From contig JAZOSO010000063.1 in assembly GCA_045657185.1 (NCBI GenBank), positions 1 through 7,051 on the forward strand: a stretch of 7,051 nucleotides of DNA, given 5' to 3'. Positions 1 to 6,039 of this stretch are shown here, in pieces (position 1 is the first letter of the stretch; each line of letters begins with the position of its first letter). Source of the stretch: RGIG5270 sp045657185 (GTDB lineage: Bacteria; Verrucomicrobiota; Lentisphaeria; Victivallales; Victivallaceae). Below the pieces are notes generated by a model. The model made no database searches, was not told where the DNA came from, and was given only the letters and a program-made list of their open reading frames with translations. Position numbers and translations under genes: made by a program.

Positions 1-3000
1 TGCAGTCATAGAGTAAGGCGTTGAACATATACCGAAAAGAACAGGAACATTATATTTTTTTGCCAATTCCAGACTTTTTCTTATACCCTCAAGCGGTCTC
101 CCGTACCCCATCATGGCAAAATCCAAATTGGGCATAACAATATCAAAATCAACACCGTAAATTTTACGGGTATTGTCTGACGGATAACCGCTGTACAAAT
201 CCAGCCACACTCCGCGTTTGGAAGTCTCTTCCTTGAGGAATTTTACCACGCCTGCGGTAAGTTCCGTCATAAAATCAACCCACTGACTGTTGTATTTTTT
301 ACGAATTACAACCGGGTCAAGTTTCTCTCTGATACCGTATTTTGCGGCAAAACCTTTAAGCGTAATATCATCGTATGATGTGTAATGCCCGGCATGGGGG
401 TCAAATTCATAATCCCAGTCAAGCACTTCACATTTTGTTTTGTCAAGATATCTGCCGAAAGATGCCTGCAAATCCCTGCGGAACTCCGCATTGTGAACGA
501 TTGAATAAAAAGGCACACGCAACGGCACAAGCTGACCTTTGTCATTGATAAAACGAATTTCAGGATATTTCTTCAAAACCTCCGCAGGTCCGAAAGATGC
601 CGCCTCAAAATTGAAACGTGCACAATATTTCATTCCTGTCGGCTCAATCAAATCACGCTGATAACTGTTTGCATTACCGATATTGAATCCTGCATCCGCA
701 TGAGATTGAGCAATATCAATAAACAACTGTTTATCGTCAAGGTCTCGGAATGAGAACCAGGTCATGACTTTCATGCGTTTGGGAGCTTTTTTGCCGTAAG
801 CGGGAAGAATTTTGAGCGTGAAACGGCGTTTGAGTTCGGCATATCTGCCGCCGTTTGTACTCATGTAATAGTAACAGTGAACATTGGGAGTTCCTGCCTC
901 GGCAAGCGGTTTCAAGGCAACGGTCAGCAATGAATCTGCGGAAAGTCTGCCGTACTTGACCGCTCCGGGATTGGAAATAACATTACCTGTGTATTTTATT
1001 TCATAACGGGTGAATTTTTTACCGTTATTAACAACTTCATCAAGTTTACGCCAAGTGCAGCGGTTACGTTTGAAAACTTTACCGTTTGAACCAGAAGCAC
1101 CGTGAAATTTCACTTCGGACGGAACTTCAACATACAAACAATAATCAGTCATCGGGTCTCCCGGCAAACCGTTCATGATAAATGAAAACGGCTGGATGCT
1201 GTCCTTTGCGCCGCGAAGCGGATATTCTTCTGTAACAAACGGATAGAGTTTGGAATGTTCGACAAAAACGGCTTTACGCATATAAACGGTTTTCTTTGCA
1301 GTCGGAGTATCAAACTTCCAGTTATCATCATTGAAATCACGTTTATTCCATGCGTTTTCGGCGTTTTCACTGAAACACCATTTATCACTGCCGCTGATTT
1401 TCTGAAACGGAAAATCAAACATAACTTTTGAGGCATCGGAAGTTTTAACGGCAATAATATTTTTACCTTTCATCAAACCGATGATATTGCCTGACAGTTT
1501 TTTGCCGTTGACAAAAATCTCACTGTCGGCAGGAAGTTTGAATTTTCCCTGAACGACAGCCTGCCCTTCTCCGAAAGATTCCTGCGGTGTACGGCAGATG
1601 ATTCTGCCGTTTTCAACAGCAATCACGGAGTACATGAAGTTAGGCTGAGCAGGAGCAATATCCAGTCTGCCGTCAGTCTTTTTTATTTCCTGAAGTAAAA
1701 TATTACTGTTGACATGAGAATAATTCAATACCGCACCGAAACGGAATTTACTGTCCGGCATTTGAGAATATTTGTAAGGAATATAAAGTTTTGAACCTGA
1801 TTTTTTAAGTTCGGCAATATTTGTTCCTTTGACGGAGGTAAATGCAATTTTTGCATAATCATCTTTATTGTGAAATGATGAACTGCGGACAAAACAGCTC
1901 AATTCATTCAAATGACGGTTCTGACGTGCAATGTTGAAAGTAAAATTACCTTGTGCATCAGCAACCTGCTGAATATTTTTACGCGGTATCGCCATTTCAA
2001 TACAAAAGAAACCGCCGCTGCCGTCTTTGGCAGAACCGACAAATTTCTTCGCCTTCATCGTCACCTCCGAACTCCATCGTGCATCAACGCCTGCAACAGA
2101 GACCATGCGGTCATAAACAGTATTGACATTGGCGACGATATGAGCGCGTTTATCCTCCGAACCGGAAAAGAAAACCTCTATACAATCATCATCATAAGTA
2201 GGACCGTCACGATTGACCGCAACGGCTTTAAATGCATCGAGCAGATTATTTACCGGGTCAAGAACAGCGGCATAGGCTTTAACTCCGACATAAATATTTT
2301 TGTCATCATACAAAAGGGCAAATTGAGTCTGTTCCTTTGCCTTGTCGCCGCCGAGAGTATAAAAATTGCTCAAGGTAAAAGCTTTTTTCCATACATCATC
2401 ATTCAAAGTACCGTCAATTACGGGAGTTTTGGCAGTTTTTACTGCGGGAACGACTGAAAGTTTTTTCAAAGCTGTAATCTGTTTCTGAATATCCTCAACA
2501 GATTTTTTCACTGAATTACCGAGTTTGGCATCGGAAAGAACAACATCATATTTATCATTGAGAGAATTGCCGATAATGACAATACGAAGTTCGGAAAGGG
2601 CTTCTTCATTGTAATCTTTCATCACACCGTAAGTTTCACGTTCATGGAGATTCATCTCAAAATCCGCAATTCCTCCTGAAGTTTCAATACGTTTAGGCGT
2701 TCCGTAAAGATAACCTGATTTGCCGTCAACATAACTTGAAGTTTCAAGTTTAACACTGACAGGCTTGCCGTTTGAAGATTTTATACGCAAAGAGGCACAA
2801 AAAGCCTCAAGTTTTGCGGCATTTATCTTTTTCGGCAGAGCCATACGCAATATTACAAGTTTATATCTTCCTGACGGAGAAAGATTTTTCCATGTCAATT
2901 CACCGTTTGACAGAGTACCTTTTTTACCTGAACAATTCCAGTTTCCCGGCAAAAGCGGTATTTCAGCATAACTGCACATGATAAACAAACTGCAAATAAG

Positions 3001-3018
3001 TATTGATATTTTTTTCAT
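1..3018 (-). CDS. Secreted multidomain protein with CBM9-like domain and TIM-barrel-like C-terminal region (3' end outside window)
   Basis: The frame is open for 1006 codons from the ATG at 3018 to the window edge, with no stop. Residues 1-18 (MKKISILICSLFIMCSYA) form a Sec signal peptide, probably cut before EIP, so the product is exported. Residues about 27-165 are a beta-rich module I cannot name. A short helical linker (about 168-188) leads to a CBM9-like sugar-binding domain at about 190-395, with hallmarks PVIDGTLNDDVW, ALLYDDKNIYVGV, DDDCIEVFF and FNIARQN. Residues about 490-590 resemble a galactose-binding jelly roll (IFVNGKKL, LMKGKNIIAV, FNDDNW). From about 748 onward the pattern (KVMTWFSF, DAGFNIGN, VLDWDYEFDP, GVWLDLYSGYP, DFDIVMPNLD) suits a TIM-barrel glycoside hydrolase. 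Acidic residues D867, D869 and E871 are catalytic candidates only. An AAAGGA Shine-Dalgarno 7 nt upstream supports this start. Two operator-like repeats precede it, so repression by the adjacent LacI protein is likely. A glycosidase role is inferred, and no GH family is assigned. Confidence 0.88.
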   Translation of the reverse strand, partial: MKKISILICSLFIMCSYAEIPLLPGNWNCSGKKGTLSNGELTWKNLSPSGRYKLVILRMALPKKINAAKLEAFCASLRIKSSNGKPVSVKLETSSYVDGKSGYLYGTPKRIETSGGIADFEMNLHERETYGVMKDYNEEALSELRIVIIGNSLNDKYDVVLSDAKLGNSVKKSVEDIQKQITALKKLSVVPAVKTAKTPVIDGTLNDDVWKKAFTLSNFYTLGGDKAKEQTQFALLYDDKNIYVGVKAYAAVLDPVNNLLDAFKAVAVNRDGPTYDDDCIEVFFSGSEDKRAHIVANVNTVYDRMVSVAGVDARWSSEVTMKAKKFVGSAKDGSGGFFCIEMAIPRKNIQQVADAQGNFTFNIARQNRHLNELSCFVRSSSFHNKDDYAKIAFTSVKGTNIAELKKSGSKLYIPYKYSQMPDSKFRFGAVLNYSHVNSNILLQEIKKTDGRLDIAPAQPNFMYSVIAVENGRIICRTPQESFGEGQAVVQGKFKLPADSEIFVNGKKLSGNIIGLMKGKNIIAVKTSDASKVMFDFPFQKISGSDKWCFSENAENAWNKRDFNDDNWKFDTPTAKKTVYMRKAVFVEHSKLYPFVTEEYPLRGAKDSIQPFSFIMNGLPGDPMTDYCLYVEVPSEVKFHGASGSNGKVFKRNRCTWRKLDEVVNNGKKFTRYEIKYTGNVISNPGAVKYGRLSADSLLTVALKPLAEAGTPNVHCYYYMSTNGGRYAELKRRFTLKILPAYGKKAPKRMKVMTWFSFRDLDDKQLFIDIAQSHADAGFNIGNANSYQRDLIEPTGMKYCARFNFEAASFGPAEVLKKYPEIRFINDKGQLVPLRVPFYSIVHNAEFRRDLQASFGRYLDKTKCEVLDWDYEFDPHAGHYTSYDDITLKGFAAKYGIREKLDPVVIRKKYNSQWVDFMTELTAGVVKFLKEETSKRGVWLDLYSGYPSDNTRKIYGVDFDIVMPNLDFAMMGYGRPLEGIRKSLELAKKYNVPVLFGICSTPYSMTA

Positions 3019-3025
3019 TTTTTTG

Positions 3026-3031
3026 TCCTTT
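3026..3031 (-). promoter_or_regulatory. Ribosome binding site of the CBM9-domain gene
   Basis: The minus strand reads AAAGGA followed by a 7-nt A-rich spacer and then ATG (3018-3016). The strong match and ideal spacing fix the start immediately before an MKK-type signal peptide. Confidence 0.8.
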
Positions 3032-3073
3032 CTGTCATTGATTTAATTACATTTTTTATCACACATCAATTCC

Positions 3074-3091
3074 GTAAAACGTTTGTTTTTT
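3074..3091. promoter_or_regulatory. Operator-like 18-bp element, copy 1 (proximal to CBM9 gene)
   Basis: The plus strand reads GTAAAACGTTTGTTTTTT, identical to the copy at 3140-3157. The core AAACGTTT (3077-3084) is a perfect palindrome with a central CpG, the usual form of LacI-family operators. It lies about 55 bp upstream of the start codon, so it would fall in the 5' leader if transcription starts near the TATAAA at 3131-3136. Operator function is inferred from palindromy, duplication and the adjacent lacI-type gene. Confidence 0.6.
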
Positions 3092-3124
3092 CTCTTATTG
3101 CTCCTTTCGCGGTTTAAATGTTTT

Positions 3125-3139
3125 AAGTATTTTATACTT
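3125..3139 (-). promoter_or_regulatory. Candidate -10 region of the CBM9 gene inside a small inverted repeat
   Basis: The minus strand carries GTATAAAAT; TATAAA occupies 3131-3136 and is a good sigma70-type -10 hexamer. It lies within perfect 6-bp arms (AAGTAT/ATACTT) around a 3-base centre. The -35 position, 17-18 bp upstream, is A-rich with no clear TTGACA, as expected of a weak or activator-assisted promoter. The distal operator-like copy (3140-3157) would fill the -10/-35 spacer, a classic position for repression. The assignment is tentative. Confidence 0.35.
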
Positions 3140-3157
3140 GTAAAACGTTTGTTTTTT
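3140..3157. promoter_or_regulatory. Operator-like 18-bp element, copy 2 (distal)
   Basis: This is an exact second copy of GTAAAACGTTTGTTTTTT in the same orientation, 66 bp from copy 1, with the palindromic core AAACGTTT at 3143-3150. It begins 13 bp beyond the lacI stop codon and abuts the TATAAA -10 candidate. Two sites separated by about six helical turns would suit cooperative binding or looping by a tetrameric or paired dimeric LacI-family repressor. This is inference. Confidence 0.6.
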
Positions 3158-3169
3158 TGAGTTTTAAAA

Positions 3170-4201
3170 TTAATAAATGATACTTTCTGTTTTAAAGTCT
3201 TCGGGGTCCGGACGCCCTCCGCCCGATGATTCTCGTACCATAAGATACGGCTTTATATTTTCATTATCTTCCTTTTTACCGAAAATCATATTTATCATTT
3301 TCTCAACTGCCCGTCTGCCTTCACTGCGAGTCGGCTGGTGAACAGAACTCAATCTCGGCTCAAACCATACGCACTGGTTCAAGTCATCAAACCCCACGAC
3401 AAAAACCTCTTTACCGACAGCATAACCTTCAACAGCCAAAGCAGTCAGAACATTAAAGGCATCAACATCACGCAACGCAAAAATACCGACTTTTTTCTTT
3501 TCTGCAATCAATATTTTTAACTCATTCATATCAAGCTGAGCGCAATCAAGCGACAATTCTGCCGCCGTTTCCATCACACCCTGAAAACGTATACGGAATC
3601 TGGGACCGAGATAACGAATATGCGTACATTGACAATCAGCCAGATGTCTGACTGCCAGAGAAGAACCGTAAGCATCGTCAATATCAAGATAAACAACATT
3701 GTCATATTCTTTGCAAAAACTGTTAAGCGGCATATTTGATACAGCATTGAGAATTAAAGCTTTTCCTCCTCCTGCAAGATATGTTTCAAAAGCATTTACC
3801 GCCTTTTCATCCATTTTCTGCGGAGGATAAGTAATAAGTCCTGAATGTTTCATCTTTAATGCTTCTTCCAGAAACTTGCAGAAATCATCACTGTTGGCCC
3901 CGTTAAAAAACGTCAGCGGGAATCCTTCTCTTGCCGCTGCCTCTGAAATGCCGAACATCAAATCCGCAACCAAACGGTCTGCCGTTCCCGGCAAGTAACA
4001 CAATAAAGTAGCATCACCGCCTTTTTTCAGAAAAGAAGCCTGTCTGTTCGGACGGTAGCCCAGACGTTTGGCTGTCTGCCGTACAAGCTCACGCGTCTCC
4101 TCTTTGACCACTGCATTCGGGTCAGGATTAGGATTCAACGCACGGGAAACAACTGAAACATTCAAATCCAATTCTTTAGCTATATCAATAAGTCTTACCA
4201 T
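3170..4201 (-). CDS. LacI-family transcriptional repressor
   Basis: This is a 343-residue protein of standard LacI/GalR length. The N-terminal helix-turn-helix (residues 3-23, RLIDIAKELDLNVSVVSRAL) and hinge helix (about 49-60, YRPNRQASFLKK) bind DNA. The loop after the recognition helix (NPNPDPNAVVK) looks about four residues longer than in typical members. Residues about 64-310 form the periplasmic-binding-protein-like effector domain, ending in the hallmark VVGFDD (268-273) and PRLSSVHQP (282-290); its ligand is presumably a sugar. I chose the ATG at 4201 because it starts directly before the HTH and has AAAGG 8 nt upstream. An in-frame ATG at 4300 would add 33 residues that are atypical of the family. 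The gene lies 206 bp downstream of the ceramidase-like operon and 151 bp upstream of the CBM9 gene, so it is probably a local regulator of the latter. No terminator follows it, so readthrough into the CBM9 gene is possible. Confidence 0.95.
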   Translation of the reverse strand: MVRLIDIAKELDLNVSVVSRALNPNPDPNAVVKEETRELVRQTAKRLGYRPNRQASFLKKGGDATLLCYLPGTADRLVADLMFGISEAAAREGFPLTFFNGANSDDFCKFLEEALKMKHSGLITYPPQKMDEKAVNAFETYLAGGGKALILNAVSNMPLNSFCKEYDNVVYLDIDDAYGSSLAVRHLADCQCTHIRYLGPRFRIRFQGVMETAAELSLDCAQLDMNELKILIAEKKKVGIFALRDVDAFNVLTALAVEGYAVGKEVFVVGFDDLNQCVWFEPRLSSVHQPTRSEGRRAVEKMINMIFGKKEDNENIKPYLMVRESSGGGRPDPEDFKTESIIY

Positions 4202-4215
4202 AAAACAAACCTTTG
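4202..4215. promoter_or_regulatory. lacI ribosome binding site overlapping a degenerate operator-like sequence
   Basis: The minus strand reads AAAGG (4210-4214) with 8 nt to the ATG at 4201, which decides the repressor start. The plus strand here, AAAACAAACCTTTG, matches the reverse complement of the downstream operator-like repeat at 12 of 14 positions, but the central CpG is broken (CC). The RBS is well supported; a role as a weak autoregulatory site is speculative. Confidence 0.5.
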
Positions 4216-4272
4216 TTATGCTCATTAATAATGTATATCCGAATTCGCAAAAAAGCAAATCATTTAATCTTT

Positions 4273-4300
4273 TTTTTACCATTTTTCCAAATACAGTCAA
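4273..4300 (-). promoter_or_regulatory. Candidate sigma70-type promoter of lacI
   Basis: The minus strand has TTGACT (4295-4300; 5 of 6 to the -35 consensus), a 16-bp spacer and TAAAAA (4273-4278; 4 of 6 to the -10 consensus). It lies just downstream of the hairpin terminator and would give a leader of roughly 65 nt. The surrounding DNA is very AT-rich, so chance -10 matches are common and the exact position is uncertain. Confidence 0.4.
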
Positions 4301-4321
4301 AAAAAATTAACTCTGTTCCTA

Positions 4322-4381
4322 TAAAAAAATAAGGAAAATAGAGAATTCAAGTTAAAAAACCTGAACTCCTTATTTTCCTTA
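4322..4381 (-). terminator. Rho-independent terminator of the ceramidase-like operon
   Basis: The outer arms AAGGAAAATA (4331-4340) and TATTTTCCTT (4371-4380) pair perfectly. The inner arms GAATTCAAGTT (4343-4353) and AACCTGAACTC (4358-4368) pair with two A-C mismatches around an AAAA loop. On the minus strand the hairpin is followed at once by A and a run of seven T (4323-4329). There is no T run on the plus side, so it acts for minus-strand transcripts. It begins 27 bp after the stop codon at 4408-4410 and separates the ceramidase-like pair from lacI. The stem is long but AT-rich. Confidence 0.8.
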
Positions 4382-4407
4382 AATAACTAAGAATTCTGAA
4401 AAAAATC

Positions 4408-6039
4408 TTATTTTTTCATATCTTTCAGCATGTTAACGGTTTCATCAACGAGCTGCTGTCCGCCTGCGTAAGAGACAATATTACAGTACGGAGTAGCACT
4501 GTAGCCTTTATTGCGGACAGCTCTTTCTGTAGCAAGGTATGTACCTGCCCCGTATCGGTCAGTGACCAATTGAACGATGAATGTCTGAACAAACGGACTT
4601 CTGCCCTGAATTCGATGCATGAAATCAATAAAAAGTTCAAAACGATTGGTTGCAAATGAAACATCTCCGAGACGGACAACATGTATATCCGTCGCAACAG
4701 CAGGCTGTTCCTGCTGAATTTTAACACGGGCAAGAACCCCTGCAACTCTGGCACGGCGGGAGCTCAAAGTGCTGTTATATTTGAACTGCTCCCATTTGTC
4801 GCCACCTGTTTGGTAAGATTTTTTCATATACATTTCATGAGTACGTTTTTCCTCCTCAACCAATTCCTGCGAAAACATACGGCGGGAAAGCTGTACTGTT
4901 TTAACTTCATGTTTGAAAGGCACAACGCATTTTCGTTCCTTTGACGCCCATGAAAGAACTTCATTAAAGGCGACAGTAATTCGATTGGCGATATCTTCAG
5001 ACTGCATAAAACCGAGAAAAGTATTATCATAACGGGGGTCTCGCCTGCCGTCCGGACCTTTCATCGGATTTTTTTCATACTCTCTGACAAGTTCAGGATA
5101 TTTCAACTTGTATCTGCGCAGTTCAGCAGACTTGTAATGCATTTGACGTGGAGCAAGGTCGCCTGAAGCTGCAGCTTGACAAATCAAACCGATATCGCCG
5201 TATTGCTTTTCAAGTTTTTCTCTGACATTATGCCAGAATCCCGCATAATATTCCCAGGCATGTTCACAAGTCTGAGCAGGACACGGGACATTGACTATCG
5301 CACCTGAAAGTTCGTCTTTTTCATCAAAGGTGTAAAGAATATTGATAAAAGAATCCGTTCCCGCTTCATAACCTGCAAACATTTTATCTGCAGTATCACC
5401 GTACATTCTGCCGTGGCCGTTCATTGCCAGACCGGGCGTACTGCCGAGACGTGCACCTGTATCATCAAGAAAAACAGTTCTGCGGCTGTGTCCGACTGTG
5501 GCAAACCCGTAACCGTAGGCAATGCTGCCTATTCTGCGTTTCGCCCATGCTTCTTTAACCGCATCAGCAACCTGACGCCCGATAAATTCACAGACTTTTT
5601 CATAAGAAACAATGTCCGTCTGACAGGGAAATTCAAGATCCTTTTTGGAACTATACGTTCCTGCATGCGTATGTGTAGCATTGACTATAATTTTTCTGAC
5701 AGGAATATCAGGAGCTTCAGATTTCAGAAATTCCTCCATTTTTAAATAGGCATCATGACTGAATCTTACAGCATCAACTGAAACAAAAATCACCGCATCA
5801 TCACAATTACTTAGCGCCAATGCCGACGCAAGCAGCGGAGTACGCTGTTTCTGAGCGATACGCAAATAAGACTGTCCTGTCATCGGAACAGGTCCCGGCA
5901 TGATAATTGAGCGTTTTGCCCAACCGATTTGCAAACGGTCGGATTTTTTCTGAGAGTCGGGATATTCAGTTTTGCAATTTACACATCCGCTGAAAACGGT
6001 ACTGACAGCAAAAGCGGCAAGTACAATTATCTTTTTCAT
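4408..6039 (-). CDS. Neutral/alkaline ceramidase-like lipoprotein, second tandem copy
   Basis: The complete protein has 543 residues. Residues 1-19 (MKKIIVLAAFAVSTVFSGC) look like a lipoprotein signal with C19 as the acylation site, implying a membrane-anchored exported protein. The rest resembles the neutral/alkaline non-lysosomal ceramidase family, which hydrolyses amide bonds of ceramides using zinc. IGWAKRSI (38-45) begins the domain, NATHTHAG (120-127) holds the family's zinc-site histidines, and VGHSRR (182-187), NVPCPAQTCEH (250-260) and ATNRFELF (463-470, with E468) are further family-like blocks. The motif corresponding to GDVSPN of characterised ceramidases reads GDLAPR (293-298), so the serine shown to be essential in the Pseudomonas enzyme is alanine (A296) here. 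The start overlaps the stop of the upstream paralogue (ATGA), implying translational coupling. Many bacterial members of this family have no tested substrate, so ceramidase activity is not assured. Fold and family are fairly secure; the reaction is not. Confidence 0.9.
   Translation of the reverse strand: MKKIIVLAAFAVSTVFSGCVNCKTEYPDSQKKSDRLQIGWAKRSIIMPGPVPMTGQSYLRIAQKQRTPLLASALALSNCDDAVIFVSVDAVRFSHDAYLKMEEFLKSEAPDIPVRKIIVNATHTHAGTYSSKKDLEFPCQTDIVSYEKVCEFIGRQVADAVKEAWAKRRIGSIAYGYGFATVGHSRRTVFLDDTGARLGSTPGLAMNGHGRMYGDTADKMFAGYEAGTDSFINILYTFDEKDELSGAIVNVPCPAQTCEHAWEYYAGFWHNVREKLEKQYGDIGLICQAAASGDLAPRQMHYKSAELRRYKLKYPELVREYEKNPMKGPDGRRDPRYDNTFLGFMQSEDIANRITVAFNEVLSWASKERKCVVPFKHEVKTVQLSRRMFSQELVEEEKRTHEMYMKKSYQTGGDKWEQFKYNSTLSSRRARVAGVLARVKIQQEQPAVATDIHVVRLGDVSFATNRFELFIDFMHRIQGRSPFVQTFIVQLVTDRYGAGTYLATERAVRNKGYSATPYCNIVSYAGGQQLVDETVNMLKDMKK
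6036..6039 (-). other. ATGA start/stop overlap between the two ceramidase-like genes
   Basis: The minus strand reads ATGA: the TGA ends the first copy and the ATG starts the second. Only a weak GAG-type Shine-Dalgarno (in GAGACC) precedes it, so initiation probably depends on ribosomes finishing the upstream gene. This argues that the two paralogues are made together in a fixed ratio. Confidence 0.85.

Noticed and set aside
1912..2457. 181-codon open frame on the plus strand
   Set aside because: It lies wholly antisense to the CBM9-like domain coding region, has no Shine-Dalgarno or recognisable protein features, and the minus-strand frame shows clear family motifs.
3125..3139. AAGTAT/ATACTT inverted repeat as a lacI terminator
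   Set aside because: The stem is only 6 A/T-rich base pairs and no T run follows on the minus strand; it fits better as part of a promoter.
3074..3157. The two 18-bp repeats as a minimal CRISPR or mobile-element end
   Set aside because: There are only two copies with one spacer-like gap, no cas or transposase genes and no target-site duplication; the palindromic CpG core next to lacI fits operators better.
4202..4300. Upstream in-frame ATG at 4300 extending the LacI protein by 33 residues
   Set aside because: The extension precedes the canonical N-terminal HTH, overlaps the promoter candidate, and lacks the good AAAGG site that the ATG at 4201 has.
4681..4944. Plus-strand open frames antisense to the ceramidase-like genes (also around 5413-5745, 6258-6569 and 6678-6905)
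   Set aside because: They are shadows of conserved minus-strand coding sequence, with no start signals or family features of their own.
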